Source: Flammula alnicola (taxonomy: Eukaryota > Basidiomycota > Agaricomycetes > Agaricales > Strophariaceae). From it: a stretch of 64,000 nt of DNA. Position numbers and translations under genes: made by a program. Location of the stretch: contig JADNRV010000056.1 in the NCBI GenBank assembly GCA_015499995.1, positions 186,001 to 250,000 on the forward strand. The letters are read 5' to 3'. The notes beneath the pieces are model-generated. The model saw nothing but the letters and a program-made list of their open reading frames with translations, did not search any database and had not been told where the DNA came from. Shown in pieces: positions 31,379 through 42,591 of the stretch (position 1 is its first letter; each line of letters begins with the position of its first letter).

Positions 31379-34300
31379 TTACTCAGGCTTGATGAATTCC
31401 CCTTCAGAATTCCAACCAGCGTCGACGGCTTCTTGAAGCAACACGTACTGGTCCACACAGTTGTCGAGGTCAATGTCTTCCGTTTCAGCGGCCTTTTCGA
31501 AAGTGTCGACCAGAATACTCGAATTAACAAGTGCCATCTGGTGCAGCTCTTCCCATGTTGCTTGGTCATTGGGGTAACTATAATGAAAAAGCTTAAACAT
31601 CAGAATCGAAAGAAAGAATGGAGTATGCTACTCGAAGACGCACCCATGCCATTTGACGAGGTAATATACCTGGAGACCTCCGTTAATTGGTTTCATGTAT
31701 CTGCCCATGAAACATTGCACAACATATGTCTCCTCTGCATGAGCAACTTTCTTTTTCTTCTTGGTCTTGGGACGTTGACACTTGGGACGGCCGCATTTGG
31801 AGGTGGATGTGACATCGTCGCCATTTTTGTCCTTAGCCGGAGATTCGGATTCTGGCAAGTAAAAAAAAAGAACGGATGAGGGTCACGATCTACAGATGAT
31901 TGTTCGACGACTTACCGCGACTTTCAGAGGTAATACAAAGCAGAGAGACAGAGAAATACGATGAGTCGCGAGGTATATTTCATCCAACCACAAAAAAAAC
32001 TCACATTGAAACACCTGCTACACAAGGAGGGCATGTGTATATTTCCGCGTCATCCAAACGCACATCATCAGGGCCGATCCCTACACATCCTAAGTGGTAC
32101 CATTCACTGCAGCTGATTCGAGAGGAAAATCAAGAACCGTCAGCTCTAACAGCCACTGATCGAGAGAAACTACCCACGAATCGCATCGCACGAACTATAA
32201 GACAGTGAGAAAAGGGAGGTGATGAGTAAAAGTGGATTTAAAAAAAAGCGAAGCATAGGTAGAATATCAGGATGCGCATACCTGATCAAAATTAGGTTTC
32301 TCAATCGTAGGCCATTTGACAGCACGAGCTTGTTGCTGGCCTCTCGATAGCCTCGTCGGCGTTTTGATGACCAACTGTTCAGCCTTGATTTTCTTCATTG
32401 GCGATCGTTCCGGTCTCTCCTTAGCCTTGGCCTTAGTCTTCTCCTTCTCCTTGCCCTTCCCACTCTCCTTCCCTTTCTCCTTGGCAGCGGCAGCGGCGCC
32501 CCTGAGACTCGTCCTCAGATTAACCCTCTTCAAAGGCGGCTGGTCATCCTCATCCTCTTCGTCCAACTCCTTGGGTCGGATCTTCCGCTTCTTCACCCTC
32601 GTCACCGCCGCGCTCTCACCCTTCTTCGGCAGCACCAGGAGGCTCTTCTTGACCGGATTTATATTTCCGTTTCCGGTCGAAGTGGTCGCGCCTCCACCGG
32701 CGACAGAGCCGTCCTCGGTGGGTGCGATGGATGTCCCAGACACCTTCCGTTTCTTCTTGACGCGTACGATCTCCGTGTCGTCGTCCGCGTCGATGCTGGC
32801 TGCGTATTTCTTGAGGTCAAATGGAGCCTCTTCCTCCTGATCCTCCTCCAGTGGTTCCTGGGGCTGATCAAGTTGCTGCTCAACAACAGGTGCCTGCTTC
32901 TGTTTCTGTTTCTGCTGTTTCTGTTCGGACGACGACGACGATGATTCAGACTGAGACGTCAAATCCGAGATGGGCGACAAGGATTTCGTGAACAAATCAT
33001 TGACCACGGGAGCAATAGCAGTCGACGAAGGCACCCTACCGTCCGAGGCCCTAGCAACATTGGCAGTTAATATGTTCACAGAATCGTCGCTGTTGTATGG
33101 CTCCTCCACGCCCTGAGTCTGCGCAGGCGTAGGAGCACTGCTCCGGTCCGGGTGGTCGAAGATCTCGAGCTTGACAGCACGTACCGCCGAGACTGATGCG
33201 CGTCTGGCGCTGCTCTCCTTCGCGTTTGGACTTGACTTGCTGGCCACCGGAGCGCCCGTCGTGTTCGCCTTCGCCCTCGTTTCGGTTCCTGGCTTCCCTT
33301 TAACCTTCCCGCCATCAACAACAACATCGTCATCGTCATCGCTGGATAAAATCGAGATAACACTTGGTGCCCGCTTCCTCTTCCCACTGTCCTTTGCCTT
33401 TGCTGTCGTCGTGGTTGTCAGGGTCGTCTTCGCCTTTCTTGCTCTTTTATCAGGCGATGTCCGCATATACGAGACCCGCACGGGGGGCGGAGGCGTGAGA
33501 GTCTGCGGCAGCTTCTCGGGCGACTCTTGGATGTAGATGTATTCCGGACTATCTGGAACTGCTTTCGCCTTTCCCTTTGAATTTGCCTTCGAGTTTGCCT
33601 TCGAGTTTGCGTTGGGTTTTTCCTGTGCTTTTACCTGCCCACGCGGAGTCGATGCCCAACGCGGACTGCTGTCCAGCTCTTTCTTTGCCTGCAATATCGT
33701 GTCCGGATTCAATGCATCAACATCATCAGGAACTCCAATGGCCTCGAGGTGGGACTTGGTGGGCGCCGGAGACGACAGAAAGTCAAAATCCTCATCATGG
33801 TACGTAGATTCTCCATGCGAAGCCCGTCTAGACGGCGGCGACGTGAACAGCGGAGAGGATCGGCCAGTAATCTCTTGCGCCGGCTCCTCTTCTCTCTCCT
33901 CTTCGCCTGAATTATTCCCGTGGTCATCACCAGCAGCAGCACTACCAGCACGCATGTCAGGCGGCGAAGCGCCAGACGCGACACGGGGGAAATTAGCTGC
34001 CTTCTTCGTCTTCGGCGTACTTTCCACATCTTCATCTCCGCCGCGGACAGTGGCTATAGAAACATCGGCAAGGTCGCTTCCAGGTTTAACAGGCGAGGAG
34101 AATATGTCCTGCGTGACGAGATCGTGGACCCGAGCCTCGTCGTCCGTCGTTGACGTCTGTGATGTAGGAGGCGCAGAACCCAAACCCAACTCGGCGCCGA
34201 TTGAGGTTACGCCCGGTGCTGGAGGTGCCTGTGATTGTGCCGGTGCTGGAGATGCTGCTGCTGTAGTCGTCGTCATCGTGGTCGTCATTGTTGCGGCTGT

Positions 34301-37300
34301 GCTCGTGGTCGTGGTCGTGGTCGTCGCAAGTGTCGTCGACGAAGATTCCGTCCTCTTCGTCGGCGACCCAGAGGCACTGGATGCCACAGCAGAAGCGCCC
34401 TCATGCTTGTCGTTCCCACTAACGACAGCGGATCTATCATCACCCGCACGCGAAACTGGTCGTCTCTTGAGCTGCGCTGCCGCCCTTTTCGGCGGCCCGA
34501 ACCTGACTGCGCTGAGATCGACTGGGATAGGAGACGACGAGCAAGGTGGTGGTGACGAAATCTCTGCAGCGGACGAGGGCCGAGAAACAGATGGAGAGGA
34601 TATCGAACTCCAAGAACGAGATGCCGGCAACGACGTCAACTCGGACAAATTCGAGGTCGTCGTCGACGTCGTTGACAACACCCTTGTGTCCGTCTTCGGC
34701 GCAGGAACAGGTGGAGCAGGACCGCCGGAAGTTTGCTGAACATGATCGACCGTTGGCTTCGGTGTCGAACTCGTACAAGCCTGTCCAGATGCATCTTCCT
34801 CTTGGCGGACATCTTCATCCTCAGCTTCATCATCGTCCTCATCTACGCGGTTCCGCTCCTCCTTCTCCTTCTCCTTCTCGTCCTCCTCTTCCTCCACCAA
34901 GGAACTCTTATCGCTTCCACGATCCACCTCCACCCCCCTCTCACCATTCTCCACACCACCATTCTCCGCCCCACCACCACCACCCACGAGCACCTCCTCC
35001 TCCTGACCCATCGCCTCCACCTCCACCTCCACCTCCACACGCTTCTTCGGCGACCCCAGCCCCAACCCAGCATAGACATACGGATGGCCCATCGCCTGCT
35101 GGCGCAGCGCCGCGACCGTACCCTCAGCGGGCTTAGGCAGAGTGTAATACGACTTGCTCGGGAATTGCTTCTGTAGTACCTGCGCCGGCGATGGTGCATT
35201 TACGAGTCCAGATGTTGCTACTCTTGTCGGTGCATCCGTGCCTGCTGCTGCTGCCAGATTCGAATTTGTACTGCTGGGGGTGGCAGTTGCACTTGGAAGA
35301 GCAGACGCGGACGCACTAGCAGACGCACTAGCAGACCCAGCGCCGCCAACTTGAACTTCCGGAAGACTGTACGCCATGCCCGGGCTCTTCGTCTGGGCAC
35401 GCAACAACCCCTGCATCGCCTTTTGCGCGACAGCCTGCGGCGTTACATGTACATTCGACCGCGTTACATTCGACCGCGTCATCCTCGCAGGCGTCGAAGT
35501 ATTGCCAGGCGTCCGCAAAAACTCGACGCCGTGGTTGGAGGACGACGCGGGCTGGTTCACATCGACGCCTTCATCCCGGAGCAACCACGCAAACGAGTCT
35601 GTGGGAGGAGTGGGACGAGGACGAGGACGAGGACGAGGAGACGACCCAGACCCAGCAGCCACACGCGTCGGCGTCGTCTTCGTCCAATCAACAACAGGCG
35701 ACAACGTCCCACCCCCAGCAGCAATATCATTATGCAGCGGAACGACGCCCACGTCCACGCCCCCCGACCTCGTCCTCGATCGAGCACTAGTCCTGCCATG
35801 ATCATCCAGCGCGCTCATGTCCACGGTTTCTTTCCCCGCCGGCGCCGGCGTCGAGAGTTGCCACGGCTTTACCGTTATGGGAGATATAGATATAGGCGCG
35901 ATGCCTTCCTCGGAGACGTGATGAATTGCTTTCGGCGTCGACGTTATTATTGGAACATCCGCAGCAGCGGCGTCGGCGTCAGCGTTGACGGTCTCTTCAG
36001 AGGAAGAAGAAGAAGCCCCACGGGCTCCTGCGGAAGTTGATGCAGGAGGGCTAGGAGGATTCGAAGGAGGAGAGATGTCGGCGGCTGAGGGATAGGTGTT
36101 GATTAATTAGATAAGACTGGACTGCATAGATAAGATTAGATTGAGAGAAACTTACCCAATACACCGAACTCAATCCCTCTTTCGAACTTTCTCTTCTCAG
36201 CATCTTCACCACCGCGCTCGGTGTGCAAATTCGGAGAGGACCCAAACACATCGTCGTCGTCATCCACATCGTTCGTCCGAGTCTCGTCGCTCCTCGCAGC
36301 GTCCATGTCCACATCCTCCACATCTGCCACATCGTCCACCTGTCCACCTGCCCGCCCCTCCTCCACCACCACCTTCTCCCTCTGCCCCGCACCCGCACCC
36401 GCACCCGCATCATCATCCTCACCACCACCACCACCCCACCCTACCCCCTCCTCGCTCCCAACGATGCTCCGCGCGACCGCAAGCAACCTCAACCCCACAC
36501 CCACCGCCCCCGCGGCGTGCAGCCTTACAACCGTGTTCGGGTTCGTGTTCGTGTTCGTGTTCGGGTTCGGGTTCGTGTTCGTGTTCGTGTTTGCGTTCAT
36601 GGTTGCGTTCGCGTTCGTATTCTTGTCCGTGTTTGCGTTCGCGTTTGCGTTTGCATTCGCGTTTGCCTCAACTTGCTCGGTAGTAATGCTATCTGCCTCC
36701 GCCTCTGCCCATGTGGACCCGATATGGACATGGATGACGCTGCCGGGCGGGAGGGCGTCGATGAACGCTGGCAGTTGGGATGCATCTTGAGCTGGAGCTT
36801 GGGGGCGGGATGGTAAACCTGGAGGCGAGGAGGAGGAGGACATCGAAGGCGAGTGTCGGAGCGGAGACACAGCGGCGTCGCGCATGTAAATGCGTACGGG
36901 TGCAGCAGGCGTAGACGGTGCTGGTGCTGGTCCTGGTGTTGGGAGAAGGTCTGTAGAAGAAGGTAGATAACGAGAGGGTCAGTAAGAAGGATTAGACACG
37001 ACAGTAGAGTAGAGTAAATAGAGTAATAGGTACTGCAGTAAATACTAAACCAACAGCGAAGAGAGAAAGTAAGAAGAAAGAAATCACGAAATCACGAAAT
37101 CACAGATACCCAAGGCTCCAGAATCGCGTGTAACCTCGCGTTAAGCGCGTACTAACCAAAAAGAAAAAGAAAAGAAAAGCACTCACCGCCGCCGACCAAA
37201 CCACCCACATCCACACCCGCCTCCGGATCCCTCGCCCTCTCCAACAACTCCAGCACATCCATCTCCATGCTCTCCAACCGCTCCAACACGCTCCTCCTCC

Positions 37301-38525
37301 CCCGCCGCACCCCATTAATGCCAACATGACCACCACCATCCTTGCCCCTGGTTTGCGACGACGGTCGGCCAACATCGACGTCAACGACATCCGGATCGTG
37401 ATCGACTAGTGCATCGACGTCGATGACCGCATCAAGGGAGGACCCATCCCCAGACGCATTTGGGAGGACGACGACGGGCGTCTCTTCCTCCTCCTCCAAG
37501 TCACCACCGCGACTTCCGCCTCTGATACTGGGGCCCGCGAACCGCCACAGCCGACTCCTCCGTGCGCGTTGATTTTGCTGCCCACCTTCCTCCTCCTGCC
37601 ACTCCTCCTCGCCCACCCCAACGCCCAACGCGCCCTTAATCGCCGCCACATCGCGCCCCACGCTCTTCATGCGCTGGGCAAGGACCCGCAGGGCGTTGGT
37701 GGTGGTGGTGGTGGGGTCTTGGGCCGTGTTTGTCTCTTTCTCTTTCTCCTTTCCTTTATCCAAGCCCACGCCCACGCCCACGCCCACACGTGCCTCGAGC
37801 ACACCCAGCCTCGCATCGTGCTTGTCACAGAGATAGTCGAGCTTGGTCGTGAGGGGGGCGAGCAGCGCTGCTAGTGCCTGATGCATGGCGGGCGCGGTGG
37901 CAGGGAGACTCGACCCACCGGCAGTATCGTGGGGTGTCTGGGCATGAGCGCGGGCTTGGGCTTGGGCTTGGGGGTGCGACTGTGCCTCGGGGGCGAAGGC
38001 GGGATAAAACCACGCACCCACGACCGGCGGATACCCGTGCGACGCCTGCTCTGCGTGGTGGGTCGACGACGAGGAGGAAGGAGGGCGGACATGCTTGGGC
38101 GGGTGCAGGCTGTGGGTGGGGTTTTGTGGTACATTTTGTGGTTGCTGTTGCTGTTGCTGTTGGGTTTGGTGGTGCTGCTGTGCTTGCTGTTGCACGTGTG
38201 ATCGGACGGAGTGCGGGACGCGCATGGGTTGGGGCACAGAGCCGGGCTGTGGCCTTTGGGTTGTGGGTGTATGCAGATGCCAGGGCGCACTGGTGACCAA
38301 ACTCGAAGACTTGGCAGTGCGGGGCTGCTCGTGTGCGGATGGGACGCGGTTGTGGCTGGCGTGGGGCAGCGATTGCATGTGTAGGGAGCGAGCAGTAGGA
38401 GTAGTAGTAGCGGCATTCGCGACGGTAGCTGGTGGCTTAAAAGTTGAGTTCGAATTGGAGCCCGACGCGACAGGCTGTCGCTGCTGGCCCGCTTTTCGAT
38501 AGTTGTTGAGGTTGAAGCGATCCAT
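31379..38525 (-). CDS. Very large disordered nuclear protein with half PHD finger and chromodomain
   Basis: Eight exons: 37187-38525, 36156-36950, 32282-36084, 32178-32194 (17 nt), 32005-32112, 31916-31920 (5-nt microexon), 31644-31851 and 31379-31577; all phases close, giving about 2,157 aa. The first about 1,950 residues are low complexity: Gln/His-rich N terminus with poly-Q, a degenerate Asn-Thr/Asn-Ala repeat, acidic and basic patches, and many Lys/Arg-rich nuclear-localisation-like runs. Near the C terminus is VRCDSCSEWYHLGC followed by IYTCPPC. This is the second half of a PHD finger; the usual first Cys pair is not encoded upstream. After KKKKKVAHAEETYVVQCFMG the chromodomain reads YYLVKWHG joined to YPNDQATWEEL. 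Likely a chromatin-associated reader; partner and mark unknown. Head-to-head with the FMO-like gene. Confidence 0.8.
36541..36665 (-). repeat. Coding GTTCGN-type hexamer repeat (Asn-Thr / Asn-Ala tract)
   Basis: On the plus strand (G)GTTCGTGTTC-like hexamers alternate with GGGTTC and GCGTTT. On the coding strand they give NTNTNPNPNTNTN and NANANANANAN. Likely length-variable between strains. Confidence 0.7.
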
Positions 38526-38768
38526 CTCCGTCCTGGCACCGACCTACGAGCAAATATCTTGACTCCTTCCCGCGTTCTGCGATAACTTGCAGCGAGGAAA
38601 GAGATCGATGAGGTTGGACTGTGGTCGTGAGATACCAAAAGGGCCTTGAACGCGTACACAGAGACAAACTCATCCATCGGACCGGTGGCGTCATTCCGAC
38701 TGGCTATGGCAGCTTTTTCCTTTGATTCCCAGCCAATTTAATTCTCAATTCTCTCTCGCTCAAGCGCA
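38526..38768. promoter_or_regulatory. Bidirectional promoter spacer
   Basis: Only 243 bp separates the start codons of the chromodomain gene (minus) and the FMO-like gene (plus). No TATA box is obvious. Sharing of regulatory sequence is inferred from spacing. Confidence 0.4.
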
Positions 38769-40312
38769 ATGGATAGACAAAGCACGAAGCACATCGGGAT
38801 CATCGGCGCTGGTCCCGCAGGCCTCGCTGCCCTCAAGTCCGTGCTCGACACTCCACAATACAAAGCCGGCCTTTGGATACCCACTGCCTTTGAGGCGAGG
38901 GAGAACGTCGGTGGTGTATGGTCAGTAGTACCTTCATTCCAATTCAACATTCTTACCAACTCACCCATCGACTATATACTAACTGCAGGCTGCCATCCCC
39001 ACCCGACCACATCCACCCCCCACCAACGCCCCTCTATGACTCCCTCACCACCAACCTCCCGCACCCCATCATGGCCTTTTCCTCCTTCGCCTTCCCCCCC
39101 TCCACGCCCCTCTTCCCCAAAGCCGCCGTCGTTCAGACCTACCTCGAAGCCTTCGCCGCGCACTTCCACCTCCACCCGCACATCCACTTGAACACACGCG
39201 TGCAGGGCGTCCGCTGGGATGAGATTACAGCCAAATGGGTTGTCACCACCACCAGCTCTAATCACCACGAATTCGACATGCTCATAATCTGCAACGGCCA
39301 CCACAACCTCCCGCGATACCCCTCCGCCATCCCAGGGCTCAGCGCATGGCTCTCCAATACCAACAACCTCGCCTCGCATTCCATGTTCTACCGCAATCCC
39401 TCCTCCCTACCCCTAGGACCCGACATATCCCAAAAGACCATCCTCGTCGTCGGAGGCGGCCCGAGCGGGCTCGATATAACCGCCGACCTGCTGGGTGTCG
39501 CTGCGAGGGTCGTGCATTCGTCTACAGGTTATACGCCCTCTCCAAATCCTCCTTCGACTACTACTACTTTAAATTCACCCACACCGACGCCCCTTGAACC
39601 GATCCACAAACCCCGCCCGACACACTTCGACGCCCCCACGAAACGCGTCACGTTCGCGGACGGCACGCACGAAGTCGTTGATTATTGCATATTGGCGACG
39701 GGGTACGAGGTCGATTACCCGTTCTTCGACCAACGTGTTGGTGTTGTTGGTGGTCCCAGTCCTACTAGTCCTCCTGATGATGACGACGACGACGACGGCG
39801 CCAAATTCACCCTCCCGAAACGCCTCTCCGCTCCCATCGCCCTCTCCTCCAACAAACCCCAATCACTCACCAACTCGACGTGGGGCGTCGCCCCTCTCGC
39901 GCGGCACTTGTTTCCTTTTCCTGGGTTTTACTCTCCGTCTGGCTCTGGTTCTGGCTCTCCTCCATCGGTGCAAGACCAAGACCAAGACCAATTTGTCGAG
40001 GGCTCACACCAACAACACCAACAACCACAACCCCACCCAACGACCCTCGCATTCCTCGGCCTCCTCGTGCGCGTCGCGCCGCTGCCGCTCGTCGAGGCGC
40101 AGGCTCGGGCCGCGTTGGCCGCGTTTGGGTTTTATGCTGAAAGTGTACCAGCAAACCAAGAACAAGAACAAGAACAAGAACAAGGAGAACAAGGAGAATT
40201 TGGAGAAGGAGAAATGGAGGAAAGACGCGAAGGAGAAGGCATAGACTGGCCCGCCGAACACACCGCCCTCCTCGCGCGGTACGAGGTTTTGCGCGCCAAG
40301 TATCGTGATGCA

Positions 40313-40343
<31 letters not shown>

Positions 40344-40948
40344 CCAGCGCCTCCGCCGCCTCCGCCAGCGGTACCACCGGTACAGCCGAGACAGCCGAGG
40401 AAGACAACAAGGAGGCAGACAAGGAGGCAGAGGAAGCCTACATATCCAAACAATGGTGCCGCTTCGACGACCAGGAGCAGTTCGACTACCGCGATGCGCT
40501 GGACGAGCTCGCTTGCCGCCTCTCTTCCTCCCCTTCCGCCCTCATGTCTTCCTCCCTCTCCCTCTCTTCCGCCCCTTCCACCCCCTCCGCCCCTCCCCCT
40601 TCCACCCCTTCTACCCCTCCCCTCAACCCAACTCCCCCCTGGGCCCGCGCCCTGTACCCCCACAAAGCCCCCCTGCGGCACGCCTGGCGCGCGCTTGAGG
40701 CGCAGGGCGTGGCGGAGGCGTGGGTGCGCGGCGTCGGGCTGGGCGGGACCCTTAGTGAGGAGGAGGATGGGGATGGGAGGAGGAAGAGGTTGACGCCGGA
40801 GGAGGAGTGGGTGGGGTTTATGTGGAGGGTGTTGGGGTGGTGGGAGGGGCAGGGGCAGGGGGGCTGGGGCGGGAGGAGGAGGACGAGGAGGGCGAGGAGG
40901 GCGAAATTTGAAGGGAATTGTAGGGTGACAGTAAAGGAGGAGGGGTAG
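38769..40948 (+). CDS. Flavin-containing monooxygenase-like oxidoreductase with long C-terminal insertions
   Basis: Exons 38769-38920 and 38989-40948 (intron with CTAAC branch), 703 aa. FAD-binding GIIGAGPAGLAAL lies at residues about 9-21, GVWLPSPP follows the ENVGG, then FPPSTPLFPKAAVVQTYLEA. NADPH-binding VVGGGPSGLDI and the closing VVDYCILATGYEVDYPFF are also typical. An FMO-like stretch IPGL...ASHSMFYRNP precedes the second Rossmann motif. Reaction: NADPH- and O2-dependent oxygenation of N, S or carbonyl groups; substrate unknown. From about residue 330 there are low-complexity insertions (Asp runs, QDQDQDQ, EQEQEQEQ, HAHAHAHAHA) that family members normally lack. The total is longer than the usual 450-550 aa. 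No frame break was needed. Confidence 0.85.
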
Positions 40949-41139
40949 GGTCCTGGTATATTTAGAGGATGAGGATCGATCCAAGCACGGTACGGTATGG
41001 ATATGGTGGGTGTAGATATTATCAACTCTTTTTTTTTTTTTGCAGGCATACAATTAGGATTATGTAGGATAGCATTGTGTAGGATAGGCACCATGGATAC
41101 CTATACAGTAGATGTACCTCAACACACAGTATCGTTGAC

Positions 41140-41575
41140 CCGAAGTTTGATCGATGTCCATATGCCAGATCTAGTCAACATTGAGCGCTATTGAGCAATG
41201 AGGCGTTTAGGCGCTCAGGCCTCAGGTCCATCGTCCCTGGCTGCGGCCGAGTCAAGCGCTTAATCAACGCACTTACTATATGCCGTACTCGATAATATGG
41301 CTCTAAGTGTCCATCCTACGAACACCATCAGGATAATTATAAAGTAACACCCCAAACTGTTATTTACCATACCCCATTACCAGCCTCAACATCACATACA
41401 TCCACGCACATTCACTCACTGTTCACATTAAGCTTTTCTTGTTTAAAAATCCTATAATATTGTACAAAAAACAACTCAACAGAACACAGAGCGTAGGAAT
41501 GTACACAAAACACAACCGTCCAAGTATAGAGTAGTAGGCAGTACTAAGTAGTAGTAGGAGAGAGTCGAGAGAGGG
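41140..41575 (+). repeat. Direct duplication, copy A
   Basis: Shares with copy B: GTTTGATCGATGTCCAT, GCGAGTCAAGCGCTTAATCA-like sequence, TCGATAATATGGC, CCACGCACATTCACTCACTG and a near-identical 130-bp end from TTCACATTAAGCTTTTCTTG (about 41424) to GTCGAGAG. Confidence 0.75.
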
Positions 41576-41704
41576 GAACTGTTATTTACCATAACCCATT
41601 ACCAGCCTCATTGAGCTATCCAGTAGTACTAGCTGGACGACGTCATTGGCAGGCATCTCGAATGTAAATGTACATTGTTGTTCCTGCTACTCTGCACTGC
41701 ACGG

Positions 41705-42290
41705 CCCAAAGTTTGATCGATGTCCATGGGCCTTCGGAATCTTAGTCAACATTTGAAATGTTGCGGGGTCAATTAGGCGCTTAGGCGCTCAGATCGTCCC
41801 TGGCTGCGGGCGAGTCAAGCGCTTAATCAATGGTACTGTACTCGATAATATGGCGTTATCCATCCCTACGAACGAACCCATCAGGATAAATCTAGTGACA
41901 CCCAACTATTATTAAATAACCCATTACCAGCATCAACCTAAAGAAACTATCACATCCACGCACATTCACTCACTGGTGCCGCTGCTATGACCCAAGTTGC
42001 CAGCCAAGCAGCTTCGCGTCCTGCAGCAGTTACCCGTGTACCACCCCCGATTACAGGCAGTAACTCCTCCAACTCTACCAACTCACACGCATCGGGGTTC
42101 GGGGTCCTTCTGGACCGTCCTAGTCTCGGCCTTCTCCTGTTCACATTAAGCTTTTCTTGTTTAAAAATCCTATAATATTGTACAAAAAACAACTCAACAG
42201 AACACAGAGCGCAGGAATGTACACAAAACACAACCGTCCAAGTATAGAGTAGTATGCAGTAGTAGTAGCAGAGGGTCGAGAGGCGGGAGA
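41705..42290 (+). repeat. Direct duplication, copy B with extra 160-bp open island
   Basis: Same order of blocks as copy A, but between CATTCACTCACTG and TTCACATTAAGC it holds about 160 extra bp (41976-42138). On the plus strand that island is open and gives MTQVASQAASRPAAVTRV followed by a Pro/Ser/Asn-rich stretch. On the minus strand it is bordered by AG and GTGAGT splice-like signals. Copy A looks like a version lacking this island. Confidence 0.7.
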
Positions 42291-42591
42291 GAGGGAATTA
42301 GGCACCGTGCGAGGAGGGAGGAGGGAGGAAGGTGAGAAGGAACAGGACGAAAGCATTCAGGTCGTAGGAAGAGAAGAGAAGGAAAGGACGAGAAAGAAAA
42401 GAAAGGAGGTATAGCCAGAACCAGAACGGAAGACGAACTGAAAAAACTGAAAAAAAAAAAGTACAAATACCTACAAGAGACAGATTCTTTTAAAAAATTA
42501 CATACTCACCCTCACATCGCATCGTGGAATCTACCAACATACACACCCCCACCACCACCACCCACACACAAATTCAACCCCCCACGCTAAC

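Larger units (their letters stand above)
40949..42591. other. Convergent spacer containing a degenerate direct duplication
   Basis: 1.6 kb between the ends of the FMO-like gene and the MGRN1-type gene, largely made of two related copies described as repeats. Confidence 0.6.

Noticed and set aside
32316..36040. Long plus-strand frames opposite the chromodomain gene (up to 400 codons)
   Set aside because: Antisense to low-complexity GC-rich exons; compositionally biased and without domains.
40004..41094. Minus-strand frames opposite the FMO-like gene
   Set aside because: Shadow of repetitive coding sequence on the other strand.
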